DNA of 10,599 bases from Niveispirillum sp. (GCA_016463045.1 JAEMSB010000089.1:644-11242), one strand, 5' to 3'. Shown: positions 1 through 6,879, numbered from the stretch's first letter. Numbers and translations are program-made. The notes: a model not told the origin generated them from the sequence alone.

Positions 1-570
1 TCCGCGTTCGATCAGGTCGACCCGCGCCGGGCGCGCCGCGACGGCATCGGCCAGCCGTGCCTCCACCCGCGCCCGCTCAGCGGGGCCGCCGCCTTCCACG
101 CGCACCCGCTCCAGATGCCCTTCGATCACGCGGATGCTGATGGTCTGGTCCTTGATCTCCTGCGCGGGCACAAACACCCGCGTCAGCCCGAATCCAAGGG
201 CCAGATACCGGGCCTGGATACGGTCGGCCAAAGCCGAGATATCGGCCAGGGTCACAGGCTTGGCGATGGTGGCCCTTATATCCTCGGCAAACGCCGTCTG
301 CGGGTCAAAGACCGACGCGCCTTCCACTGCCACGCGGGTCAGGGTGAAGCGCAGGTCATTGGCCCCGGCGGCGGGCGGGCCCTTGCGCTGTGCCGGGATG
401 GAGAATTGCAGCTGCGCCTTGGGTGCCTTGCGCAGTTCTTCCAGAGGGGCGGGAACCGTGGGGCGCCCCGGCTCCACGGCACCGGGCAGGCGCGATGGTG
501 CCGTCTGCGCATGCGCAGGGACAGGCGCCATCGCGGCAACCATTCCCATAATTGCCAGCCGACGATGCAT
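1..570 (-). CDS. TpsB-type outer-membrane transporter (ShlB/FhaC/HecB family), 3'-truncated by the window edge
   Basis: The first 190 codons are present and the rest lies beyond the left edge. In two-partner secretion such proteins sit in the outer membrane and export a large TpsA exoprotein through a 16-stranded barrel. Seen here: a signal peptide (MHRRLAIMGMVAAMAPVPAHA, likely cut after AHA at residue 21), a Pro/Ala-rich linker to about residue 70, then a POTRA_2-like domain at about 73-152. That domain contains the strand-helix pattern VAVEGASVF, ARYLALGFGLTRVFVPAQ and ISIRVIEGHLERVRVEG; 'YxxxGxxLxRVxVPxQ...V.EG.....V.G' is a hallmark of the family. A second POTRA appears to begin before the edge. 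The ATG at 568-570 is chosen because the signal peptide begins there. An overlapping frame starting at 673 is a shadow. No TpsA partner is visible, and the barrel cannot be checked. It follows the MBL hydrolase on the same strand after 192 bp, so co-transcription is possible but unproved. Confidence 0.88.
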   Translation of the reverse strand, partial: MHRRLAIMGMVAAMAPVPAHAQTAPSRLPGAVEPGRPTVPAPLEELRKAPKAQLQFSIPAQRKGPPAAGANDLRFTLTRVAVEGASVFDPQTAFAEDIRATIAKPVTLADISALADRIQARYLALGFGLTRVFVPAQEIKDQTISIRVIEGHLERVRVEGGGPAERARVEARLADAVAARPARVDLIERG

Positions 571-590
571 ATGACCCCAACGCTTTGATG

Positions 591-614
591 CTTCGCTTAA
601 GTTTTAAGCCGAAG
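591..614 (-). promoter_or_regulatory. Imperfect hairpin/inverted repeat just upstream of the TpsB gene
   Basis: Positions 591-600 (CTTCGCTTAA) pair with 604-614 (TTAAGCCGAAG). This gives ten base pairs with one bulged C and a 3-nt loop. It lies 20 bp before the TpsB start codon and is AT-rich in its inner half, unlike the surrounding coding DNA. No T-tract follows on either strand, so a simple Rho-independent terminator is unlikely. It could be an operator or a 5'-leader hairpin controlling the secretion gene. Its function is inferred only from position and symmetry. Confidence 0.4.
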
Positions 615-762
615 GGGGCGGTGCGTGCCAGTCGTTTATGCGTTAACATCTCAATCTGCACGGGATTAACCATGATGACGGCTAAGAAGAAACACGACTG
701 TCCGTTCGGTTATACACACGCTCCGGTGGTTACTCGCCTGCTGCGTGCCGGCTTTGCTTGGT

Positions 763-1614
763 TCAGCGTGCCAACTCGCCATCCGGTGTGATCACCTGCC
801 CTTCACGCGCCACCAGGGCGCCGGGATGGCGTGCGCGGGCCTGCGCGGCAATGGCATCCAGGTCCAGGTCGGTGCGTTCAGGGCAATGGTGAAAGATCAC
901 GGGGTGGCGCACCCCGGCATGATCGGCCAGACGCAGCGCCTCTTCCCAGGTGGAATGGCCCCAGCCGACATGGTCAGCATATTCGGCATCGCTGTAGCTG
1001 GCGTCATAGATCATGACATCGGCCCCGCGCACCAGATCGGCGATGGTCTCGTCACGGCCCTGCGCCGGATGCTCGGTATCGGTGATCAGGCAGATAGACC
1101 TGCCCTGATAATCGACCCGGTAACCCGTAGCCCCGTTGGGATGGTTCAACGGACAGGTCCGCACGATCAAGCCGGGCCGCGGCTCCAGCACCTGACCGCC
1201 CGTGAACTTCCGATAATCCATGCAGCGTTCCAGCCCCCGCAGCGGGACGGGGAACAGCGGTGCTGCCATCAGGCTGCCTAGCACCTGACCCAGGGTCAGA
1301 TCCGGCCCCAGATGCCCTTCCCACAGGCTGATGCGGCTGCGCTTGTCATGAAAGGGGGCGAAGAACGGAAAGCCCACGACATGGTCGATATGGGTGTGGG
1401 TGAAGAACAGGTCCGCCGTGACCGGGTCCCCCCCATCCTCCAGCGCGTCCCCCAGCAGCCGGATGCCCGTTCCCGCATCAAAGATCAGCAGATGCGGGCC
1501 GCAGCGCATTTCAAGGCAGGTGGTATTGCCGCCATAGCGCAGGGTGTCCGCCCCCGTGGTGGCGATGCTGCCGCGCACGCCCCAGAACCGCACAAAGAAG
1601 CTGTCGTCGCTCAT
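763..1614 (-). CDS. Metallo-beta-lactamase-fold hydrolase (phosphodiesterase-like)
   Basis: A 283-residue protein of the MBL superfamily, predicted to be a soluble cytoplasmic metal-dependent hydrolase. It opens with FFVRFWGVRGSIATTG and RYGGNTTCLE, the N-terminal signature of a subgroup often annotated as PhnP/cAMP-phosphodiesterase-like. The metal ligands are complete: the THTHIDH motif gives H73, H75, D77 and H78; H158 is in PLNHPNG; D179 in LITDTEH; D204 in IYDASY; and H220 or H242 are further candidates. Start: the frame stays open back to 2244, but that part is antisense to the neighbouring cyclic-nucleotide-binding gene; the ATG at 1612-1614 sits right before the conserved N-terminus. 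It is divergent from that gene and close to a diguanylate cyclase, which hints at a cyclic nucleotide or another phosphodiester as substrate. The substrate cannot be read from sequence. Confidence 0.87.
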   Translation of the reverse strand: MSDDSFFVRFWGVRGSIATTGADTLRYGGNTTCLEMRCGPHLLIFDAGTGIRLLGDALEDGGDPVTADLFFTHTHIDHVVGFPFFAPFHDKRSRISLWEGHLGPDLTLGQVLGSLMAAPLFPVPLRGLERCMDYRKFTGGQVLEPRPGLIVRTCPLNHPNGATGYRVDYQGRSICLITDTEHPAQGRDETIADLVRGADVMIYDASYSDAEYADHVGWGHSTWEEALRLADHAGVRHPVIFHHCPERTDLDLDAIAAQARARHPGALVAREGQVITPDGELAR

Positions 1615-1750
1615 GTCCTGGTGATCCGCCGCCCTCTCGCCGACCCGCACTTTCAGCCAAGGATTGGAAAAGGGCAACAGCCCACCGCCATGGTGTGGCA
1701 GGAAATCAGGATAAGCGGTGCTTGCCGTCACACCTGCCGAAAACGTAAAT

Positions 1751-1765
1751 GAATATTCAATATTC
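1751..1765. promoter_or_regulatory. Perfect 15-bp palindrome, candidate operator in divergent intergenic region
   Basis: GAATATT-C-AATATTC is a perfect 7-1-7 inverted repeat in an AT-rich patch (roughly 1738-1768) between the MBL hydrolase start (1614) and the cyclic-nucleotide-binding gene. The composition contrasts sharply with the GC-rich flanks, as expected for a divergent control region. It would fall inside the coding region if the GTG at 1718 were the true start of the rightward gene, which is one reason to prefer TTG 1811. The protein that binds it is unknown. Confidence 0.45.
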
Positions 1766-1810
1766 CACGGGCATGCTGCGCCCGACCGCAAACCGTGCAG
1801 GATACCGGAA

Positions 1811-2542
1811 TTGGATGAGATCAATGTCGCCCCCGGCAAGTTGCTGATCAAGGAGGGGGACTGGTCGGGCGATGCGTTCCTGATCACCGCCGGTCGGGTG
1901 GAGGTGTTCCGCGCCGTCAATGGTGTCAAGAACCGGCTGGCCACGTTGGGTCCGGGGGAGATTGCGGGGGAGATGGGGCTGATCGATAATGCCCCGCGTT
2001 CGGCCTGCATCGCGACGATGGAGCCGACGCGCCTGATCGTCATTTCGCGCGACGTGTTCGTGAAGCAGCTGCGGTCGGCCCCGCCGCTGGTGCGGTTCGT
2101 GCTGCACTCACTGGTCCGTACCCTGCGCGCCCTGAACGGCATTCCCACCGATAATGGCGACCCGATCTTCAGCGATGATCCCATCGTGTCGGAACGCACG
2201 CACAAGTTGCTGCGCCGTGACACGTTCGCACCGGGCCGCACCATTTTCCGCCGGGGGGATGAGGCGCACTGCGCCTATCTGATCCAGTCGGGCCTGGTGG
2301 AGATCACGCGCGAAACGCCCGACGGTCAGTCCATGGTGCTGGGTCATGCCGGCGCCGGTTCCGTCTTCGGTGAAATGGCTCTGCTGCGCGATGCCAACCG
2401 CGCCGCCACGGTGACCGCCGTGGACCTGACCGTGTGCGAGGTAATCCAGCGCCAGCGGTTTGAGGAATTGCTGCGCGCCGCCCCGACGCTGATTCGTCAG
2501 CTGATCAATTCCTACGTGGGGCGCATCGAACGCGGCATCTGA
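1811..2542 (+). CDS. Tandem cyclic-nucleotide-binding-domain protein without output domain
   Basis: A 243-residue protein (from TTG 1811) made of two CRP-type beta-roll domains, about residues 3-115 and 130-243. Each keeps a phosphate-binding cassette: GEMGLIDNAPRSA (E54, R63) and GEMALLRDANRAA (E188, R197). The Glu and Arg that contact ribose and cyclic phosphate in CRP/PKA-type domains are therefore present twice. No C-terminal helix-turn-helix, kinase, cyclase or transmembrane part is seen, so it is not an ordinary CRP/FNR regulator. Start: the frame is open from a GTG at 1718 (AGGA 1708-1711), but 1718-1810 is AT-rich with rare codons and contains a palindrome. TTG 1811 has AGGA at 1799-1802 and opens directly into the first beta-roll, so it is preferred with moderate confidence. 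It is divergent from the MBL hydrolase and 120 bp ahead of a diguanylate cyclase. The ligand (cAMP, cGMP or other) is unknown. Confidence 0.85.
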   Translation: MDEINVAPGKLLIKEGDWSGDAFLITAGRVEVFRAVNGVKNRLATLGPGEIAGEMGLIDNAPRSACIATMEPTRLIVISRDVFVKQLRSAPPLVRFVLHSLVRTLRALNGIPTDNGDPIFSDDPIVSERTHKLLRRDTFAPGRTIFRRGDEAHCAYLIQSGLVEITRETPDGQSMVLGHAGAGSVFGEMALLRDANRAATVTAVDLTVCEVIQRQRFEELLRAAPTLIRQLINSYVGRIERGI

Positions 2543-2593
2543 TCCGCCCCCTCCTTGCCCGTTCCCCTTGCAGGAATGGATGCGCTAAATCCC

Positions 2594-2605
2594 ATACGCA
2601 CGTAT
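2594..2605. promoter_or_regulatory. Short palindrome upstream of the diguanylate cyclase gene
   Basis: ATACG-CA-CGTAT is a perfect 5-2-5 inverted repeat in the 120-bp gap before the GGDEF gene, within a locally AT-richer stretch (about 2585-2615). It could be part of a promoter or operator. A short repeat like this can arise by chance, so it is a weak call. No convincing terminator for the preceding gene was found in the gap. Confidence 0.22.
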
Positions 2606-2662
2606 TCTTTCTGCTTACCCATTGCCGGCTAACCGGAAAGGTGTAGCATTAAGGCGAACAAC

Positions 2663-3862
2663 ATGGGTTCAGTGATGCTGCCGGCCCTGGATTTGGCCTC
2701 GATCTTCATTGCGAATGCCGTCGTCACGGGTGTGGCGGCGTTCGTCCTGCGCTTCATACGCCGCTATCATCCCGATCTGGCGGGTATCGGCCATTGGGCC
2801 TTGGGGCAGGCCTGTTACGCGGTCGGATTCGTCCTTCTTTACTTCTCCATGCTGGACCCGTTTCAACGGTCATCCCTGCCCGGCTTCTTCTTCGCCATCG
2901 GCGGCACCCTGCTGACCAGCCTGGGCTTTTACCGCTTTCTGCGCCTGCCGGGCCGGCCGGAATCCTATGGTCTGGCCTTCTTCCTGCTGGTGATCGGCTT
3001 CTGCCTCGTCGTGTCATTGGTGCTGGAGGAACCGGGCTACATCATGGCCGCGACCGTCACGGCACAGGGAATGATCAGCACGTTCAACTTCCTGCTATTG
3101 CGCCGCCATGCCAGCGGCGCCATGCGCCCGGCGGCACTGACACTGGCGGTGCTTCACGGGCTTTGGGCGCTGGTCAGCCTGATACGCGCCCTGTTCATCA
3201 TTGGCACTGGCTTCGATACGCAGGTCGCCATTTCCATGATGCCCGTCTCCATGCTGGGCGGCACCTTCCTGCTGACCTGCCACGCGCTGGGTCTGGTCTG
3301 GATGATCGTGGGCCGCATGCAGGAACATCTGGTGCATCAGGCCGCAACCGACCCGCTGACCGGGGCCCTGAACCGCCGGGCCTTGCAGGCCCGCCTGGAA
3401 CAGGAACGGGCCCGTGTGATGCGCGACGGCGGCGGCTTCGCGCTGGCTACCTTCGACCTGGACCATTTCAAGCTGTTGAACGACACGCACGGCCATGTCG
3501 TGGGCGACGCCACCCTGGTGAGCGTGGTGAACGCCGCCGGCACCCTGCTACGGCCTGTCGATGCCGTCGCCCGACTGGGGGGCGAGGAATTCTGTCTGCT
3601 GTTACCCGACGTGACCGGTGATGGCGCCGTGGATATGGCGGAACGGCTGCGCCGCTCGCTGGAAGGGCTGGACATCAGCAGCACCAGCGGCCCCGTCGCC
3701 GTGGCCGCCAGTTTCGGCGTCGCCTGGTACGGCACCCATGGCCATGACTGGCCGACCTTGCTGAAGGCCGCCGATAGTGCGCTTTATTGCGCCAAGCGCA
3801 ATGGCCGCAACCGGGTGGAGGTCGCAAACCCCCTGACAGATGCCGACCTGCGCAGTGCCTGA
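2663..3862 (+). CDS. Membrane-bound diguanylate cyclase (7-helix N-terminus + GGDEF)
   Basis: A 399-residue integral inner-membrane enzyme predicted to condense two GTP into cyclic di-GMP. Residues 1-216 hold about seven hydrophobic segments (roughly 8-30, 44-63, 72-90, 103-122, 127-146, 156-180, 190-216), an uncharacterised membrane sensor that I cannot match confidently to a named MASE family. The GGDEF domain spans about 225-385. Its landmarks are DPLTGALNRRA (230-240), FDLDHFK with metal-binding D265, the N273/D274 guanine region, and the active-site loop GGEEF (306-310). RPVD (297-300), five residues before GGEEF, is a canonical RxxD inhibitory site, so product feedback is expected. No EAL domain is present. 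The ATG at 2663 has AAGG at 2651-2654. It may be read with the preceding cyclic-nucleotide-binding gene, although the 120-bp gap could contain its own promoter. It is convergent with the RTX gene, with stop codons only 5 bp apart. Confidence 0.93.
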   Translation: MGSVMLPALDLASIFIANAVVTGVAAFVLRFIRRYHPDLAGIGHWALGQACYAVGFVLLYFSMLDPFQRSSLPGFFFAIGGTLLTSLGFYRFLRLPGRPESYGLAFFLLVIGFCLVVSLVLEEPGYIMAATVTAQGMISTFNFLLLRRHASGAMRPAALTLAVLHGLWALVSLIRALFIIGTGFDTQVAISMMPVSMLGGTFLLTCHALGLVWMIVGRMQEHLVHQAATDPLTGALNRRALQARLEQERARVMRDGGGFALATFDLDHFKLLNDTHGHVVGDATLVSVVNAAGTLLRPVDAVARLGGEEFCLLLPDVTGDGAVDMAERLRRSLEGLDISSTSGPVAVAASFGVAWYGTHGHDWPTLLKAADSALYCAKRNGRNRVEVANPLTDADLRSA

Positions 3863-3867
3863 CCCCG

Positions 3868-6777
3868 TTACAGCCCGATCGATCCCGCCGCCAAGGTCGC
3901 CACCGCCGTCAGGGTGATGGCGAAATCGGCGGTGCCGTCGCCATTCACATCGCCCAGCACCTGCAGGTCCGCCCCCACGGCCTGGATACGCAACTGCCCG
4001 GCGACATTGCTGAAGGCCGCCGTGCCGATGAAGGTGAAGGCATCGTCACCCCCCGTGGTGCTGTTGGCGTCGATGGCGGTCAGGTCGATCCGGTCGCCGT
4101 CGGCCGCCACGAAATCGCTGATGGTGACGGGGGTCGCCACCGGGCTGTCGGCGGCGGCGGCCAGCACGAAACTGTCACCCCCCAGCCCGCCGGTCAGCGT
4201 ATCCGCACCGCCGCCACCCGTCAGGGTATCGGCACCGGCCCCGCCCGTGATGACATTGGCCAGCGCATTGCCGGTCCCTGTGAAGGCGCCCGTTCCCGTA
4301 TAGGTCAGGTTCTCGACATTGGCGACCAGGGTCAGGCTGGCCAAATCGGTGCGGATCGTATCCGTACCCTCGCCGGCCAGTTCCACCACCACATCCGTTG
4401 TGGCATCGACGACATAGACATCATTGCCCAGTCCGCCGGTCATGCTGTCGCTGCCGGCCCCGCCATCCAGGACATCATCGCCGCCGCCGCCCGTGATCGT
4501 ATTGTCGGCAGCATTGCCGGTTCCGGCGAAATTGCCACCGCCGGTATAGATCATGATCTCGGTATTGGCGGCCATGGTCAGGCTGGCTGCGGTGGTGCGG
4601 ATAGTATCCGTCCCCTCGCCTGCTGCTTCCACGACCACATCCGTGGCGGCGTCGACGACATAGGTATCGTCGCCCGTTCCCCCGATCAGACGGTCCGTGC
4701 CGCTGCCGCCATCCAGGCTGTCATTGCCGTCGCCCCCCGTCAGGGTGTCGTTGCCGCCGCCGCTGGAAATGATGTTGTTGCCGGCATTGCCGGTACCGGT
4801 AAAGGCCAGCGTCCCCGTATAGAGCAGGTTCTCCAGTTCGGCGGCCAGGGTGAAACTGGCCAGCGAGGTCAGGACGGTATCCGTGCCCTCGCCCGGCAGT
4901 TCGGTGATGATGTCGCTGCCGGCATTGACGACATAGGTGTCGTTACCCGCCCCACCGGCCAGTTCATCGATCCCCGCACCGCCATTCAGCGTATCGTCGC
5001 CGGCACCGCCGCTCAACGTATCGGCGCCGGCACCGCCCGTTATGGAATTGGCGGCCGCATTGCCGGTGCCCGTGAAATCGCCGATACCTGTGAAGATCAG
5101 ATGTTCCAGATCGGCAGCCAGGGTGTAGGTGGCCAGCCGGGCATTAACCGTATCGGTCCCTTCACCGGGCAATTCGATGATCACATCGCCGGCATTATCA
5201 ACGACATAAGTGTCATTACCGGCGCCGCCCGTCATGCTGTCGGCCCCCGACCCGCCATCTAGCGTGTCATTGCCGGCCAGCCCGGTCAGCGTATCGTCAC
5301 CGCCGCCGCCCTGGATGCTGTTGTCGGCGGCATTGCCGGTGCCGGTAAAGGCAGCGGCCCCCGTATATTGCAAATTTTCGAAGTCGGTCAGTAGCGTATA
5401 GGTGGCAAGGGTGGTGCGCACCGTGTCGGTGCCTTCACCCGCCGCTTCGGTGATGATATCGTTGAGGCTGTCGATGACATAGGTATCATTGCCGGCCGCA
5501 CCGGTCAGCGTATCGGCGCCCGCACCGCCATCCAGCGTGTCATTGCCGATACCGCCGGTGATGGAATTGTCCAGGCTGTTGCCCGTGCCTTGGAAATTGC
5601 TGGTGCCCTGATACAGCAGATTATTCTGCGTGGCCGACAGGGTGAAGGCGGACGCCGTGGTATTGACCGTCACCCGCCCGTTGCCATCAACACTTTCAAA
5701 GGAATAGCCGAAGTCGGACGTGTCCAGGATGCCGGTGAAGCCCTGTACCCGGAAGATGTAGTCATCAACACCCAGATTGTTGGTGCGTCCCGGACCGGAG
5801 ACGACCAGATAAACCTCACCCAGAAAGCTGAACAGACCGGCCTTGTTGGTGTCGTATAGCGGCTGTCCGCGTGCGAACAGGAAGTTCATGGCGGCATAGA
5901 AGGAATTGCCCGTGGCCCGCAGCACCCCGCCCGACGCCACGGATGTGACTGCAAAGGGCAGTTCCACACTGTCGGCCAGCGCCACGCCATCGCCGCCGAC
6001 ATCGATACCGACCAGCGTATCCATGCTGTTGAAGGTCAGGGTGGTTTCCAGGCGGGTTTCCACCACGCGGGAGAAGACAAAACGATCTGATCCGGACCCG
6101 GCAATCAGCCTGTCCAGCCCCAGCCCGCCGACCAGCACATCATCGCCGGCGGTGGCGATCAGGGTATCATTGCCCAGGCCGCCCACCAGACTGTCATTGC
6201 CATAACCGCCGATCAGGCTGTCATCGCCCGATCCGCCAATCAGGGTATCATTGCCCAGGCCGCCATCGATCGTGTCGTTGCCGTCGCCGCCATCGATGTA
6301 ATTCTCGAACCGCTCCTTGATATCACCACGCAACCGCTCGGCGGTGCTGTTGTCAAAGGTCTGGATCTGCACCGGTCCCTGGATCATCTCCACCTGCAGG
6401 CTGAACAGGCGCGGCGCATTGCCCGTCCCCTCATTATCGAAGGCGGTGATGGTGCCCGTGGTCTTGTCGACGGCATAGATGATGACGCTGTGCGGCTCTA
6501 CGATGGTGCCGTTGTTCCAGAAGAAATGCAGAATCTCGCCCGCCTGCAAATTCCGATACATGTTCTTCAGGTCTTTGACCGCCACGGTGCGGTAATCGGA
6601 CCAGCTGTCCAGCCGGTCATCCACCATGACCACCGTGTCGGCGGACCCGTTGGTCACCCGTTCACCGCCAAAGATCATGCCCGCATCGTTCAGGACCGTG
6701 CGGAACAGTTCCATCTCATCAGCAGCCGGTTCGCCAGCGGCGATGGCGGTATCCAGAACGGTCTTCAGGCTGGGCAT
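3868..6777 (-). CDS. Large RTX (hemolysin-type calcium-binding repeat) protein, predicted type I secretion substrate
   Basis: A 969-residue, apparently cysteine-free protein. Domains in order: residues 1-160, an N-terminal domain I do not recognise, with LQAGEILHFFWNNG and EPHSVIIYAVD; 162-230, RTX nonapeptides of GGxGxDxLx type; about 232-359, a non-repetitive segment ending with DTNKAGLFSF, VYLVVSGPG and DDYIFRVQGFTG; about 395-870, six long modules built of RTX nonapeptides plus a DTYVVD...GEGTDT...ENLxYTG block; about 870-969, a C-terminus with SDFVAADGDRIDLTAID, AGQLR and GDVNGDGTADF, as in serralysin-like RTX tails that carry the type I secretion signal. RTX repeats bind calcium and fold outside the cell, so a secreted or surface protein is expected. 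The ATG at 6775-6777 has GGAG seven bases upstream; a TTG at 6861 would add 28 residues but is less likely. No HlyB/D/TolC genes are in the window. The biological role (adhesin, matrix protein, enzyme) is unknown. Confidence 0.9.
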   Translation of the reverse strand: MPSLKTVLDTAIAAGEPAADEMELFRTVLNDAGMIFGGERVTNGSADTVVMVDDRLDSWSDYRTVAVKDLKNMYRNLQAGEILHFFWNNGTIVEPHSVIIYAVDKTTGTITAFDNEGTGNAPRLFSLQVEMIQGPVQIQTFDNSTAERLRGDIKERFENYIDGGDGNDTIDGGLGNDTLIGGSGDDSLIGGYGNDSLVGGLGNDTLIATAGDDVLVGGLGLDRLIAGSGSDRFVFSRVVETRLETTLTFNSMDTLVGIDVGGDGVALADSVELPFAVTSVASGGVLRATGNSFYAAMNFLFARGQPLYDTNKAGLFSFLGEVYLVVSGPGRTNNLGVDDYIFRVQGFTGILDTSDFGYSFESVDGNGRVTVNTTASAFTLSATQNNLLYQGTSNFQGTGNSLDNSITGGIGNDTLDGGAGADTLTGAAGNDTYVIDSLNDIITEAAGEGTDTVRTTLATYTLLTDFENLQYTGAAAFTGTGNAADNSIQGGGGDDTLTGLAGNDTLDGGSGADSMTGGAGNDTYVVDNAGDVIIELPGEGTDTVNARLATYTLAADLEHLIFTGIGDFTGTGNAAANSITGGAGADTLSGGAGDDTLNGGAGIDELAGGAGNDTYVVNAGSDIITELPGEGTDTVLTSLASFTLAAELENLLYTGTLAFTGTGNAGNNIISSGGGNDTLTGGDGNDSLDGGSGTDRLIGGTGDDTYVVDAATDVVVEAAGEGTDTIRTTAASLTMAANTEIMIYTGGGNFAGTGNAADNTITGGGGDDVLDGGAGSDSMTGGLGNDVYVVDATTDVVVELAGEGTDTIRTDLASLTLVANVENLTYTGTGAFTGTGNALANVITGGAGADTLTGGGGADTLTGGLGGDSFVLAAAADSPVATPVTISDFVAADGDRIDLTAIDANSTTGGDDAFTFIGTAAFSNVAGQLRIQAVGADLQVLGDVNGDGTADFAITLTAVATLAAGSIGL
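4164..5595 (-). repeat. Six tandem RTX modules of 82 or 91 residues (five full, one partial)
   Basis: Starting each unit at F(Q/T/A)GTGN, the modules occupy 5595-5350 (82 residues), 5349-5077 (91), 5076-4804 (91), 4803-4531 (91), 4530-4285 (82) and 4284 to about 4164 (partial). The 9-residue difference equals exactly one RTX nonapeptide: modules 2-4 have one more GGxGxDTLx unit than modules 1 and 5. Each full module ends with GEGTDT, a Thr/Leu-rich strand and ENLxYTG or a variant. These are intragenic repeats of coding DNA, diverged at the base level, and not a CRISPR or satellite array. Confidence 0.85.
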
Positions 6778-6862
6778 GGGCGGACTCCGGGCGGCAAATA
6801 ATTCCCAGGACGCAAGGGGATTCCCGGCGCCCTGACCCTGTACAAGCAATTCATACGCCAAC

Positions 6863-6872
6863 TAAGGCCTTA
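6863..6872. repeat. 10-bp perfect palindrome TAAGGCCTTA
   Basis: A self-complementary decamer lies 86 bp upstream of the RTX start codon and next to the hairpin array. On the minus strand it is the last symmetric element before the RTX leader, so it could be an operator or part of the array. It has no loop, so it is more likely a protein-binding site than an RNA hairpin. Function unknown. Confidence 0.3.
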
Positions 6873-6879
6873 TGCTACA

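Noticed and set aside
356..673. Minus-strand open frame starting upstream of the TpsB ATG
   Set aside because: It is in a different frame from the POTRA domain and becomes Arg/Gly/Pro-rich nonsense over the TpsB coding region.
1615..2244. N-terminal extension of the MBL hydrolase by about 210 residues
   Set aside because: The extension is antisense to the cyclic-nucleotide-binding domains and lacks family similarity; the conserved MBL N-terminus begins right after ATG 1614.
3787..5262. Long plus-strand open frame of 491 codons
   Set aside because: It lies antisense to the RTX repeats. It is rich in Gly, Ile, Arg and Gln with a periodicity that mirrors the RTX modules, and it overlaps the end of the GGDEF gene. 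It is an artefact of repetitive GC-rich coding DNA.
4164..5595. Possible CRISPR or satellite array because of regular repeats
   Set aside because: Repeats are diverged, in frame, 246 or 273 bases long and encode RTX modules; there are no short identical repeats with unique spacers.
6778..6861. 28-residue extension of the RTX protein from TTG 6861
   Set aside because: ATG 6777 has a good GGAG site at seven bases. The extension has a TTG start and is not needed for any domain.
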